From NCBI RefSeq assembly GCF_964656455.1, contig NC_135726.1, forward strand, positions 8,442,001 to 8,506,000: 64,000 bases of DNA, given 5' to 3'. Source of the DNA: Halichoerus grypus (Eukaryota > Chordata > Mammalia > Carnivora > Phocidae). Shown piece after piece: positions 9,749 to 19,740 of the stretch. The number at the start of each line of letters is the position of its first letter. Within the stretch, counting starts at the first letter, position 1. The notes beneath the pieces were generated by a model. The model was not told the DNA's origin, searched no databases, and saw only the letters and a program-made list of their open reading frames with translations. Made by a program: the position numbers and the translations under genes.

Positions 9749-11319
9749 AGGAACCCCTAAGAAGAGTCTTGTGTATATCAAATGTGTGCTCGCTTTCTTT
9801 GAATTTCATCTCATTGGAATACTCATAGAAACAGAGGACAACAAATCTGGCCCACCTGGAAAGGAAAGGCCACCTCACTTTGGCTTCATTGATCAAATCA
9901 CTTCTTCTTAAGCTAACTCTTAGCAGCTACAGAACGTGCCAAACAAGGTTTCAAAATGAGTGGCCATGAAAACAAAACAAAGCAAAACAACACAATGCAG
10001 GAGCACAAGTTTACTTTTCCTGGAGAATTCTCCATCTTCAACATATGGAAATGATGGTAGTACTTGACCTTGCTCCCATGAGGAGTTCACCTTGCCACAT
10101 TGGCTAGTTCTCTTGCCCTGTTCTCCAGCATGGTCTGAGGGTCTATCATGTTACCTTCAAAGGTTTGTGTCTTCCAACCTGAAAAAGCCAAGAAGCCCCG
10201 TTTTCTCATCTCCTTTGTTTGTGTGGGGAGGGTGTTTCAGCCCGTCGCCCCTGCATCCAGAAACATGAGTGTGTTTCCATTTTCTCATGTGTGGCTGCTG
10301 ATGGCCAAAGTGGGTGTCCTGTCCCTTGGGAGTCTCCTGCCCGCAAAATCACATATAAAGTGACACAGGCTCTGTTTGCCATCCAAGAACACTGATAACA
10401 CATCTATAAACGGTACAGCCGAAGGATCAATCGTATGGATTTTCTTTTTTCCAAGTGCTTCAGTCAGAAGGAACACAAATCCAGAGGCCTGTGATCAGAC
10501 TACTACAGTTCAGTAGGCACCAGCCACGGTTACTTTTACAATATTTCTTTCCTGAAGAAGACATAGGAGATTCGTCCATTGGGTTAAAAAAGAAAAATCA
10601 TGTGTTACATTCTAAAGAATTCTTCGAATCCACTGGTTACTTCCGGGCTCTCTGTTATAAGCGTGAGTGGAAACACTTTTTGCAGGTGTAAAATGCCTTG
10701 GATCGTGAATGAGACAAGAAAACACAAAGTGTGCAAGGTGGGACGATGCATGGCAGAGCAATGCTAGCCTGACTGGTCACTCTGAAGGCTCTCTCACCCC
10801 GAGTGCATATTGGAAGCTGATTTCTTGATGCCAAGTGGGGAGGTTGGGTTCAATCTAGATTTTTTCTCTGATTTATGGCATCTGCCATGAAAGTCTCCGT
10901 GACGCCAGAAATTCATTTTAATGGGGCTGTTCTTCTTTTGTCTGTCTGTTTCTTCAAGGAGAACATGTGAGATCTAAGCTCTTCTAGAACAGGCATGGAA
11001 GGGAAGGCATGGAGGACACTGGGGCAAGACGGAGTCGCCGGGCTCGGGGTCCCTCCGTCTGGAAGTCTGACGTGGGTTCATCAATAAGCTCCTTCCTTCC
11101 AGCAGGTCCGAATGCACTAGAGCTGGTGAGGACATCTGGGTGGCTGGTACCAAGGAATCACTGATCTCAAAAGCCAGGATATTTCTGGCTCCAGATCTCC
11201 ATCCCTTCCTGCAGACTGTTTTCTCAAGCTGTGTGTGTTTGTGCTGATTCTAATGTAAGGGAAAGGTGAAATATTGTGACACAGAAAGCTAAAGGCTTGT
11301 TCCAAGGAAGTGTTGAGTT
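9749..11319. other. unique, transposon-poor sequence
   Basis: No repeat family recognised over about 1.57 kb apart from a short A-rich patch at 9968-9995. Open frames reach 78 codons (10455-10691) with no domain. This opens the longest transposon-poor interval of the window. Confidence 0.5.
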
Positions 11320-11490
11320 CTGTTATTTCCTTCCTTTTCGGCCTCCTCGAATTCTCGTTGTTGGCGAGGCGGCCGGGAGCCAGGACGGCCCGGCTGGACC
11401 AGCGCTAATATGAGCGGTGCGCGCGGGGCGCCTTGTCCTCCCCTCCCGGCACACCTTCCCCCTGCAGGAATGCTCACGCTCCTGAGGGGG
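11320..11490. promoter_or_regulatory. GC-rich shoulder of candidate regulatory block
   Basis: A CpG-bearing patch (GCGAGGCGGCCGGGAGCC, GAGCGGTGCGCGCGGGGCGC) sits inside AT-rich DNA. It is too short for a formal CpG island. Retained CpGs suggest low germline methylation, an enhancer or promoter hallmark (inference). Confidence 0.3.
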
Positions 11491-11690
11491 GGAAATTAAT
11501 TCCGCGTTCGGTCCACATTTAGACTGGTGCATTTCCTGTGCAAACACGGCTGACATTTATGAAATCTAATTTAATAAATGTCTACGATATAGCACTCATT
11601 AACATACCGCAAAATAGCTCCAGAGTAGCCCATTTTAATCAAATAAATTGTTGCTGCCGCCACCACAGGCTGTTCCTTTATTAAGGGGGA
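11491..11690. promoter_or_regulatory. candidate deeply conserved non-coding element, core 1
   Basis: AT-rich, motif-dense: GAAATTAATTCC, TCTAATTTAATAAATG, CTCATTAACATACC, CATTTTAATCAAATAAATTG. It contains a perfect 8-base inverted repeat ACATTTAT / ATAAATGT (11553-11560 and 11574-11581), and rare CpGs survive (CCGCGTTCGG, TACGAT, ACCGCAAA). No transposon similarity. Looks like a developmental homeodomain-type enhancer; not verified by alignment. Confidence 0.4.
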
Positions 11691-11810
11691 AGTAGCAGCA
11701 CCCGGCCAGGGCCCGCGTGTGTCTGGGGCCCCGTGTTAGGATCCCGCAGCCCCGGCCGCCGTTACCAGCCGGGGGCCCGTGCCTCTCTGTGTTTGCTCCT
11801 GAGATGAGAA
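11691..11810. other. GC-rich, CpG-bearing patch
   Basis: CACCCGGCCAGGGCCCGCGTG and CAGCCCCGGCCGCCGTTACC form a second short CpG-rich shoulder between two AT-rich cores. Confidence 0.4.
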
Positions 11811-11960
11811 GATGAAAAATTGTTGATCTAGATCATCTCCATAAATCTTACCGACAATAAGTCATAAAACCTTGTGTCCTTACATATGGTAGGCACCCGG
11901 GGATCGTGTTGCCATATGTGAGCAAAAACCTCTGGGAAAGAAAAATTCTGTTGCCTGTGA
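11811..11960. promoter_or_regulatory. candidate conserved non-coding element, core 2
   Basis: TTGTTGATCTAGATCATCTC (palindromic GATCTAGATC), AATCTTACCGACAATAAGTC, TTACATATGGTAGG and TTGCCATATGTGAG (two CATATG E-boxes about 40 bases apart). No repeat family. Enhancer role is inferred. Confidence 0.35.
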
Positions 11961-12640
11961 GAAACTTCTAGAAGTGTTTTCTGTGCCCACCGTGAGCCGG
12001 CCACTTGTTCTTCCCCACCCCACCCCCCCGTTTTGCTTTATTTTTCCCTTTCCCTCACCCCCTCGTCATGGGGTTGCTTCTTTTTGTTCCAAATTACCAT
12101 CCGAAGAGCTCCCAGCGCACTAATTAGGAAATTTTGTGCTTTGCTAAATTCCCTTTCTGTCTGTCACAACAGAATGAGTGAATAATCACCCCCAGCCAAC
12201 ATGGGGCACAGGTATTCAGGGCTTTTGTGTGGGAGAACAGGGGCTCTTGTTTTCCCCAGGACTTGTTCCCAGCTGACAGAGGCCCAAAGCCTGCAAACTG
12301 CCCCCAGCTAATGAGAAATGCCTATTTATTTTAAAAACTCAACTCGTTTTCATATCTATCAGCTAAATTAAAGGAGACACGAGAAGATGGTCTCTCAAGC
12401 TCGGCAGGGCTGGAGCCTGTCTTCTGGAGACACAATGAGATGGGGTCACCGAGCTTCAGGCCGGCCCGGAACACGGGCCATGGTTTTCTTACCGAAGCCG
12501 GTTGCACACTTGAGATGTGGGAAAATGGAAAAATGTAGTGTGCTTTCCTTTTTTGTTTAGCTAAACAGTTTGATTATCTGTTGCCTCTCAGGGTGATCAG
12601 GCGAAAGTATAGGAAAAATGTCCACAGGCAGGCACAGCAG
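11961..12640. promoter_or_regulatory. candidate conserved block, distal part
   Basis: Interspersed motif-rich runs: GCGCACTAATTAGGAAATTT near 12115, a MEF2-like CTATTTATTTTAAAA near 12322, ATCTATCAGCTAAATTAAAG near 12354, and TTTAGCTAAACAGTTTGATTATC near 12556. No transposons. It probably belongs to the same regulatory cluster as cores 1 and 2. Confidence 0.3.
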
Positions 12641-13269
12641 CTGGCCCCAGGGGTGAGGGATGGGGGTCTTTATGGGGTAAGGCCTGAGCAGGGGACGCCC
12701 TGCAAGTTACCATTTCTAAGAAGTCCCATTTCCAGCCTAAGACACACAGGCTTTATCGTAGAAAGCGCACTCCGGGTCAGTATGGAGCTCCTCTGCACGT
12801 CTTATCTGGACCTGGGAGAGGACACTCCTTTCCTGCGATATTTTATCTAAAAGTCATAAACAAAACCAAGCCCCTGATATTTAGTCAACAAGAGAAAATA
12901 CTTGGAAAGACAGGCAGGAAGTTAGGGGCCGCGTGGGGAGGGGATGGATGACCACACTGCTTCCAGAAAGGGAAGTTGGCCAGGCAGGCCTGGTGGGGCT
13001 GGGAGGGGGCCACCCAAACTTCTCCTGCTCCCTCCATCCCTCCCTCCCTCCTTCCTCATCCTCTGCCCCGTGATGCCCACAGGAAGCCCACTTGGGGGAT
13101 CATCTGTCCCCCAACCCAGAATAACATAGCACACCCAAACTGCACACCTTGGAGCTTTGCTTCACTCTGGAAACTGGTGAGGAGAGGCAGAAAATTTACC
13201 CCCTCCACCAGCAAAATAGGGTGGGGATGAGGCTGGCAGAAGCCCTTTTGGTATTTGGCACCAAGCATG
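12641..13269. other. unique sequence with CCCT low-complexity run
   Basis: Only a short (CCCT)n-like run at about 13022-13056 is noteworthy. Frames of 60-89 codons are unsupported. Confidence 0.5.
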
Positions 13270-13450
13270 GGACAGACTGACTTTGTGCTATTCTTATGCT
13301 AATTATCTTACCAAGTGATATTTGATTGTTTCTATAAAAGGTTTATGTCAGTGCAGTTCACCACAGGCATTTTAAAGACCTCAAGATGCAAGAAAGAAAT
13401 GCACCCAGAGTCCATTAAAGAATTAGGATCTATTAATGTCCGAGAGTCTG
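13270..13450. promoter_or_regulatory. candidate conserved non-coding element (weak)
   Basis: TTATGCTAATTATCTTACC, TGATATTTGATTGTTTC and AAGAATTAGGATCTATTAATG: AT-rich homeodomain/GATA-like motifs without repeat similarity. Confidence 0.25.
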
Positions 13451-14115
13451 CTGCAAGGGGCCATAGGCACCTCCTCAGCCAGCCATGAGAATGGGAACGG
13501 CACTCCCCTCTCTTAATAACTTTTGCTAAAAATCAGAGAAAAGGCGTCCTTTCATTCTGTGAGTTTGGCTCTTAACATGCCTTAGAAATGCTGGCGTTTT
13601 GAAAACAATGCATTTGCCTGTATTCCATTTTTCTAGCTTGAAAATAAGGGCAGTGTGCTGGTGTGGAAATAATACTAATTATGGTAGTTATCCTAGTAAC
13701 CAGTATAACACTTCGCTAGTAGAGAACGCGCCGCTGTTTTCAGTCCTCCAAAACCAGCAACGTGAAAAGCTTCACTATCTCTCCTTTATCCATCAGGAAA
13801 TGGTCACAAAATAAAGTGGCTTCCCCACCTGTATACAGAGAGAACGTGACAAAGACATCCGGGCTTGTCTGACGCTTTCAGATCTGGGGTGCTTTCAAAT
13901 GCTGTTCTCCTGTGTTGTTCCTGAGGCAAGACCTCACACTAGGGACAATTTTGGGAATTTGGAGTGTTGTGTTCCTAGGCATGAGGTCTGAATTACTTCT
14001 TTTCTCTTGGTTCTCTTTATTCATTTGGAAGACTGAAAAAAGGAAGGGGGAACTCCTGCCTTTGAGGGGTCTCAGCTTAAAAGCATAGGATTCCATGCAA
14101 GTCACAATAAACAAC

Positions 14116-14117
<2 letters not shown>
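13451..14117. other. mostly unique; possible decayed MIR
   Basis: CTCCTTTATCCATCAGGAAATGG with AAAGTGGCTTCCCC near 13775-13825 weakly resembles antisense MIR. Otherwise nothing recognised. Confidence 0.35.
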
Positions 14118-14159
<42 letters not shown>

Positions 14160-14178
14160 TATATATGTATGCATATAT
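14118..14178. repeat. (TA)n/(CA)n microsatellite
   Basis: A run of about 14 AT units followed by five AC units and ATATATATGTATGCATATAT. Alternating purine-pyrimidine; likely variable in length. Confidence 0.95.
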
Positions 14179-14849
14179 TAAAAGAAATTTGCAATATAAC
14201 TGTAAACCACTTCCTTTTTTATTCTTCCGAATGTCTCGAATCACCCTGAGGAGAAACAGAAGCAGCCATATTTTGAAGAGTTTATAAAAGTAAAGTATGT
14301 TTATCACAGTGATCATGTCTGTAGCCCTGCCATGATAGAGAGCCAGGCCTGGAGGCGCTGCTCAAAGACTCATGGGTACGTGAGTGAATGGGGCTGACCT
14401 CACCCAGGTCCCTGGAATCCCCAAGAACCCTCCCAGAATGCAGCGGAACCAGAAGGGGCCCAGATCCTCCCCCGCGGGCTCCCAGGCGCACAGCTCGGCC
14501 ATCTCCTGGTGGTGTCCCTGTCTATAATTATTAGCGGTGAGTAATCGCCCCTGCTCCCATCCTGTGTGACGTGTGGCAGCTCGGGGCACTCACAGCAGCT
14601 GCGACCAGCCCGGAGCTGGGTACATCGCCTCTGTCAGGGCTGCTAGGAGGGGACAGGTGCTGCGCTCCAGCATCTCCCAGACACATGGTGCTTTGCTGAA
14701 CGGAGGCGGGGAAGGCCTCTCCCGTGGGGGATGCTCTGTGGGAAGTCAGATGTTTGTAGGGAGTGATTCCAAGGGCTGTAATGTGAAGCTGTGAAGGATT
14801 CAAGGGTGTGGCCCAGAGGCAAAGGGGAATAATTTTTGAGGGGTCTGTG
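14179..14849. other. unique sequence
   Basis: GC-richer from 14340. Frames of 69-90 codons overlap on opposite strands and have no domain. No repeat recognised. Confidence 0.45.
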
Positions 14850-15005
14850 ACTTTATAAATGTCTTTGCTTTAGAGATGAGGACACTGAGTTCCAGAGCTG
14901 TCCAGGGGCGGCTCAACGGCACAGGCACGCTGCTGGAAAGGGGACAGTCCAGGAATCAGATGCAGGTTGAACTGATTCCACAGCACATGCTCTTTCTAAT
15001 ATGCC
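14850..15005 (-). mobile_element. MIR SINE, antisense
   Basis: TTTAGAGATGAGGACACTGA, then CAGGAATCAGATGCAGGTTG, then CCACAGCACATGCTCTTTCT correspond to antisense MIR core and 5' region. Confidence 0.6.
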
Positions 15006-15744
15006 CCAGGTGGAAATAAGGGGGTGGAGGCCTTGAGGGGGAGGGCGCAGGTATCCGTGGCCTGGAGCCCTTAGGGGCTTAGCACAAGGGCTGCTTTGTA
15101 GCTGCAGAGAGAAAAGCCATCCCGGCTTGGAAGGCTGACCATGTTGGGCTGGGCCAGCCTCAGCCACAAACTGAGCCACTCCTAATTTAAGGAGACTTCT
15201 TCCCCAACGCACAGTTTTGTTCCTGGACAGCGGAGAGGTTTCTTAACAGCCAGAAACCTGAACAACTCATTTTTCTCCTCTCCTCCATCCCTTCCCTTCT
15301 TCTTTCTCTAAGACTTTGTTGAGTTTCTGTCTTGCGTCAGACAGGGTGCAGAGCACTAATGAAAGAAGAGAACACGTGACCTACTCCGTCCAGTGGAACG
15401 TGCAGGGAAAGGGGCCTGTCACTGTGGGTGGAAGCATTCGAGAGAGGGTGTGGCATGCTTGTGCTCTCCGCTCCCCTGCCTCAGTGATTGCGGACACCCT
15501 CTTGGTATGGAGACGCCCTGAGATTGGAGCATCTAGAATACTAAGATGACACAGGGACAACTGTCCAGAGGAGTCTGTGGTCCCACCGTGGACCCTGTGT
15601 GCGCGCCCGCCTCTGCTGTGTGAAGCGGCTGGGATTTGAAGGTCCTCGCTGTGGCGCACCTTTGCTTCTGCTAACTAATGCAACTACGTTTTGAGCTTGG
15701 CTTTCAACGCCGTCCTTGGTGCCTTCTCTTCCAGCCAAACCTTC
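15006..15744. other. mostly unique; possible antisense L2 remnant
   Basis: From about 15315 the text GAGTTTCTGTCTTGCGTCAG, CAGGGTGCAGAGCACTAATG loosely fits an antisense L2 3' end, too degraded to call firmly. No gene recognised. Confidence 0.3.
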
Positions 15745-15870
15745 TCTTGGAGAGTTCGGCTTTCCTACTAGGCTTTGAGCTCCTTGAAGGCAGGGTCCCT
15801 GCCTTATTTACCTCTGTCTCCCTCATCCTTGTTTTGGGGCCAAGCAGAGGCCTCCTGAGCAAGTGATGAG
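15745..15870 (+). mobile_element. L2 LINE 3' fragment
   Basis: CTAGGCTTTGAGCTCCTTGA, AGGCAGGGTCCCTGCCTTAT, TTACCTCTGTCTCCCTCATC fits sense L2 ('tgagctccttgagggcagggactgtgtctt'). Confidence 0.6.
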
Positions 15871-15954
15871 CGATAGGGGGAAATGGGCCACCACAGAGTT
15901 GGCAAAGGCCGTACTCACCTCTGGCGCTGCCCTGCGGGGTGCAGAAAGGGGGCA

Positions 15955-16070
15955 CATGAGAGCTCAGACAGAGGAAGGGATTTGTCCAGCTGCTAAGTAG
16001 TAGAGTCAGGATTTGAACTGAGATGTGTCTGACCTCAAGGTCCATCCTCTTGGCATTCCAGCACACCCAC
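15955..16070 (-). mobile_element. MIR SINE, antisense
   Basis: GCTCAGACAGAGGAAGGGATT, AAGTAGTAGAGTCAGGATTT, GAACTGAGATGTGTCTGACC. A 197-codon frame (15704-16297 minus) runs through this and flanking repeats and is not a gene. Confidence 0.6.
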
Positions 16071-16279
16071 TGACTGCCCCTTGATGGGGCCTCCATTTGC
16101 TGAGCTTTCTTCCCCAGTAAGCAATGCCTCATCCCCACAACCTCCCTTCCCCTGGGAGAATTGGGATTGCCCTTTAAGAAAGACTGCCGGTCGTACAATC
16201 GCTGAGAAAGAGAAAAACTAGTATTGTTTTGAGTAGGTACTGGATTCCAGACACCTGGTCCCACCGTGGGCATCATCTG

Positions 16280-16495
16280 CATGAGAAATCCATACATTAC
16301 TGATACAGGGAGTCACATTTAATTCTCACGTCAAGCCTTTGAAGTAGGTCCTGTTGTTATCCCTGGGTTAAAAAGAGGAAAAACTATGGCTCAGAGGGGT
16401 AAAGTAACTGGAGTAAAGTCAGGCAGCTCATAAGTAGCAGAGGTGAGGCATGAACTCAAGTCTGACTCTAGAATGGAGGGTTTTGACAACTATTT
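16280..16495 (-). mobile_element. MIR SINE, antisense
   Basis: TTTAATTCTCACGTCAAGCC, GAAGTAGGTCCTGTTGTTAT, ATGGCTCAGAGGGGTAAAGT, AACTCAAGTCTGACTCTAGA: nearly full antisense MIR. Confidence 0.7.
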
Positions 16496-16524
16496 TATGT
16501 TGCATCTCATTGCTGGGAGCTTAT

Positions 16525-16591
16525 GCGTGTGTGTGCATGGGTGTGCCTGTGTGTGTGAGAGAGAGAGAGAGGGAGAGCGCGTGCGCTCGAG
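16525..16591. repeat. GT/GA-rich low-complexity
   Basis: GTGTGTGTGCATGGGTGTGC followed by TGTGTGTGAGAGAGAGAGAG and a GCGCGTGCGC string. Confidence 0.8.
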
Positions 16592-16929
16592 TGAGCACAA
16601 CTCTTTTGGGGGCTGGTGATGATACAGGAATATCTTTTCTCTGCTTGCTGTTTATCCAAGTCCGTCACTTGTTTTTTTACAGGAAGCTGTAAGGACTTCC
16701 TGCTTTAACTCTCACAGATGCTGGCCCTGATAATTCCCGTATTTATATACCTACAGGGCAAGGCGAGGTCTGTGAGCTGCTGACTCTGGTGGGATTTCAG
16801 GACAGAGACTGATGGGTCCCCTCCTGCCCTGTTATCTCTTGTGCAGCCTCCCAGAACGGCGTGTGGGTGGGGGAGGGCACTCTTTCCTCCATCCCTTATT
16901 GTGTCCCTTAAGCCCTGCACCAGACCTGG
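16592..16929. other. unique sequence
   Basis: No repeat or gene recognised. Confidence 0.45.
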
Positions 16930-17025
16930 GCTAAGTAAGCACTTTCATACGTGTCACCTCATTTGGTCCTAACAACTGCCTGGCCAGATAGGGACTGTTA
17001 GCCCCATTTCACAGCTAAGGCAGCC
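16930..17025 (-). mobile_element. MIR SINE, antisense, first half of an interrupted copy
   Basis: AAGCACTTTCATACGTGTCA, CCTCATTTGGTCCTAACAAC, TAGCCCCATTTCACAGCTAA give the 3' part of an antisense MIR. The 5' part resumes at 17195 after a DNA transposon. Confidence 0.6.
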
Positions 17026-17194
17026 CAGGCTTCTCAATTGGAGGCAGTTGTCACGACTTGGGGCAGGGGGCAGAATTATGACCAAGAGAGTAGAGGCCAG
17101 TAGTGCTACTCAGTGTCTTACAATGCACAGAACAGCCCCCACCACACAGGATTACCCAGCGCAATGTCAGTAAGGCCTAGGTTGAGAAACTTTG
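17026..17194 (+). mobile_element. hAT-Charlie DNA transposon (short, internally deleted)
   Basis: Begins CAGGCTTCTCAATTGG and ends GGTTGAGAAACTTTG, imperfect terminal inverted repeats. The interior has GTTGTCACGACTTGGGGCAG and CTTACAATGCACAGAACAGC, CAGCGCAATGTCAGTAAGGC. Same family as the antisense copy at 28075. Non-autonomous. Confidence 0.75.
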
Positions 17195-17265
17195 ACTTAG
17201 CTACGTCATGGAACATCCAAGCTTCAGGGCTGGGATTGAACCCACGTCTGCCAGAGCTAATCATG
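17195..17265 (-). mobile_element. MIR SINE, antisense, second half
   Basis: ACTTAGCTACGTCATGG and CAGGGCTGGGATTGAACCCA with CGTCTGCCAGAGCT continue the MIR interrupted at 17025. Confidence 0.55.
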
Positions 17266-17573
17266 CACTCCTCACAGTGGAGAACAGATGGGTACAAGAC
17301 TCGTAAAGTCGATAGGGCCCTTCTCCAGCATCTCCCGGTGGTTGCTTACTACCTGCTGGCACCTGGTGCCACCTTGACTATTCCCCGGAGAGTGTCACCT
17401 GACCCTTCTCTGACAGTGTGGGCCTCTCACCTGTGTGGCCTTGCATTCTTGGCACCAGTATCGTATTTTTTTTGTCATATTATGTTTTTAAGCCTGGTTT
17501 CTGTATTACCCTAGATCACAAACCTCTGGATGTGAAGGCCTGGCTTTTTCCTCTGAGGCTCTGATATGCTTCA
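17266..17573. other. unique sequence
   Basis: Part of a 133-codon open frame (17113-17514 plus) that starts within the hAT/MIR repeats; no domain, judged non-coding. Confidence 0.45.
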
Positions 17574-18180
17574 CTCATTCAGGAAACACCTACTCTGTGC
17601 CTGGCCCGTGCTGGGTGCTAACTATGCACAAGGGAAAAACAAAGTGTAACACAAAATGAATTATTGTAGTAGGCATAGTATCAATGACAACTATTAGGAT
17701 TTACTAAACTTCTCATACCATCCAGGCTCAGCTCCTGTAACCCTCTAGGGACCTTATGAGATATGTTTTATTGAAGGGTGCTTGGCACACACAGAAGGGG
17801 ATGCCCAAACCTGCCTAGGTGGTTGAGGAAGATGACCTAGAGGGGCTGGGGTCTGAGTGGAGACCTGGAAGAAGGAGTGCATGTGGGTGAGGGCATTAGA
17901 GGCAGAAAGATCAGCATAAGGAAAGCCTGGAGGAACCAAACCCATGGTGAGTCTAGAAAGTTCCACAAAGTAATTGAGTAAATAGAGACAGCATTTGGGG
18001 TTGACCAGATGTCTGGACCACACAAGTAAATCTTGTAACAGGTCTTCCAGCTCAGTGTACACATTGTCTCCATCACTCAGGGTCAAAGGGTCTCCAGGCT
18101 GACTTTTGAAAAGAGAAATGGTCAGAGCCCTGGGAGTTCTCACCACTGCCCTGCCCTGGCAATGATTTCCAGGGCTTTCC
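17574..18180 (-). mobile_element. L2 LINE, antisense, interrupted
   Basis: ACTCATTCAGGAAACACCTA, CTCTGTGCCTGGCCCGTGCT, then, after about 100 unrelated bases (17690-17770, possibly a MIR piece), GGGCTGGGGTCTGAGTGGAG, GGGCATTAGAGGCAGAAAGA, ATCACTCAGGGTCAAAGGGTC follow the reverse complement of the L2 3' region. A 179-codon minus-strand frame (17754-18293) lies in it but shows no reverse-transcriptase motif. Confidence 0.55.
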
Positions 18181-18384
18181 CCAGTTTGGGACAAACTTTG
18201 GGGGCTCCTTGAATGACACTGTGTTTGGATATCAAAAATAAAAGGCACAGGGTCTGCCCAACTGGGGAGCCAACTCAAATGTTGATAGCCCAAAAACTAT
18301 AAGTATTTGAACTAATCCCCAGGTGCAAGTCAGTAGAGATGTGATACATCAAATCAAATTAATGAACCTGGGCGGGGGGCGGTA

Positions 18385-18685
18385 TATTTACGGAGTACCT
18401 CCTCTGCTCTTGAATACATGGGGTACAAAGAATAATGGTAAGATCCCAGACACCAAGACTTTGATGCCTTGTGGGAAACCTGCAAGGCAAGCAAAGTCAA
18501 GACTATAGTGGAAAATTACCCAATAGTGGCTGTGGAGTGGAAACCAAAATTGGAAAAGAGAAGGGCTGATGTACAGAGGTGAGATCAAGAAAAGCTTCTG
18601 GAGAAGGCAGGATTCAGGCAGAGCCTTGAAGGCCAGGAGAGATAGGGAAAGTTGGCTACTGAGGAAGTTTCATTAGGTAGCAGGT
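18385..18685 (-). mobile_element. L2 LINE, antisense
   Basis: GGAGTACCTCCTCTGCTCTT, GGGGTACAAAGAATAATGGT, AGAAAAGCTTCTGGAGAAGG, GCAGAGCCTTGAAGGCCAGG fit antisense L2. Confidence 0.5.
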
Positions 18686-18739
18686 AAAGAGCCCTAAGAC
18701 TAATACTATTACTAAGGAAAAGTCACAGGTTTCTAAATT

Positions 18740-19245
18740 CAGGTCAGGTCCAAACTCCAGAGGACATTATATAAGGCCCTTCCTTGTCTAGTCCCATTCT
18801 TCCCGCCAATGGTTATCTCTGGCCTCGCTGCTCCATCCAGCCCCACCTCACACCCAAATCCCAGCACCCTGTAAGTTATCTCCAATCTACAGTCACATTA
18901 CGGTTTTGAGATTTTGTTCATGTTCTTCGCTCTTTTAGAATGTTCTTCCCTTTCTCTGCAAGATGAGCTACTCTATCCTTATATGAGCAGCTTCAGTGCT
19001 GCCTCTTCCACGCAGCCTTCCTGCATTCCTTGTGCTCTTTCCTCTCTGCTCTCATCCCATGTCACAGCAACTACACATTATTGGTTGCTCTGACTCATTC
19101 CCTCAGTAGCTTCTTGCAAGCAGCTTCTTGAGATTAGGACTTTGTCTAACTTTATATTTTTTTCTACCTCTGTACCGAGCACAGGCTATGACTCATACTG
19201 CATTAATTCCTTGTTGACCATAAGGGTGAATGGAACTAGGAACTG
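18740..19245 (+). mobile_element. L2 LINE 3' region
   Basis: GGCCTCGCTGCTCCATCCAG, GTTCTTCGCTCTTTTAGAAT, GCCTCTTCCACGCAGCCTTC, CTTGAGATTAGGACTTTGTC follow the sense L2 3' region in order over about 500 bases. Confidence 0.7.
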
Positions 19246-19294
19246 AATACCTTTTGCAAAGAGCCAACTTATTTGCAGAGACTTGGGTGTATTT

Positions 19295-19512
19295 AGAGTT
19301 GCTCTGTCCAATATAGTAGCCACTAGCCAGTCGTGGCTATTTAACTTTAAATTAATTACAATGAAATAAAATTAAAAATACAAAAAAAAAAAAATACAGT
19401 TCCTCAGTCGCTAGACGCATTTCAAGTGCTCAGTAGCCACACATGGCTAGTGGCTATGGTATTGGACAGCTCGGACACAGAGCATTTTCATCACTTCAGA
19501 AAGTTCCAGTCT
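19295..19512 (+). mobile_element. hAT-Charlie DNA transposon, near complete
   Basis: GCTCTGTCCAATATAGTAGC, CACTAGCCAGTCGTGGCTAT, CAGTTCCTCAGTCGCTAGAC, TTTCAAGTGCTCAGTAGCCA, GGTATTGGACAGCTCGG, ending AGAAAGTTCCAG. About 215 bases, non-autonomous; sister copies at 4100, 45680 and 57517. Confidence 0.8.
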
Positions 19513-19547
19513 TCAACATTGGTCTTGGCTTTATAAAGAACGGCCTC

Positions 19548-19727
19548 AGGCGCCTGGGTGGCTCCGTCGGTTAAGCGTCTGCCTTTGGCTCCAGTCATGA
19601 TCCCGGGGTGCTGGGATGGAGTCCCCTGTCCGGCTCCCTGCTCAGTGAGGAGCCTGCTTCTCCCTCTCCCTAGGCCCCTCCCCCTGCTTGTGCTTGAGTG
19701 CTCTTGCTCTCAAATAAATAAAATCTT
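19548..19727 (+). mobile_element. SINEC (CAN-SINE), mid-age
   Basis: Head GGCGCCTGGGTGGCTCCGTC, AAGCGTCTGCCTTTGGCTCC, CTGCTCAGTGAGGAGCCTGC, tail CAAATAAATAAAATCTT. Imperfect 13-base duplications AAAGAACGGCCTC (19535-19547) and AAAGAATGGCCTC (19728-19740) differ at one CpG-decay-type site. A 93-codon frame (19558-19839) is a SINE read-through. Confidence 0.92.
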
Positions 19728-19740
19728 AAAGAATGGCCTC

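Noticed and set aside
15704..16297. 197-codon minus-strand open frame
   Set aside because: Runs through L2 and MIR fragments; its residues include translations of MIR core sequence.
17754..18293. 179-codon minus-strand open frame in antisense L2
   Set aside because: It lies in the sense direction of L2, but I see no reverse-transcriptase or endonuclease motif; decayed 3' region only.
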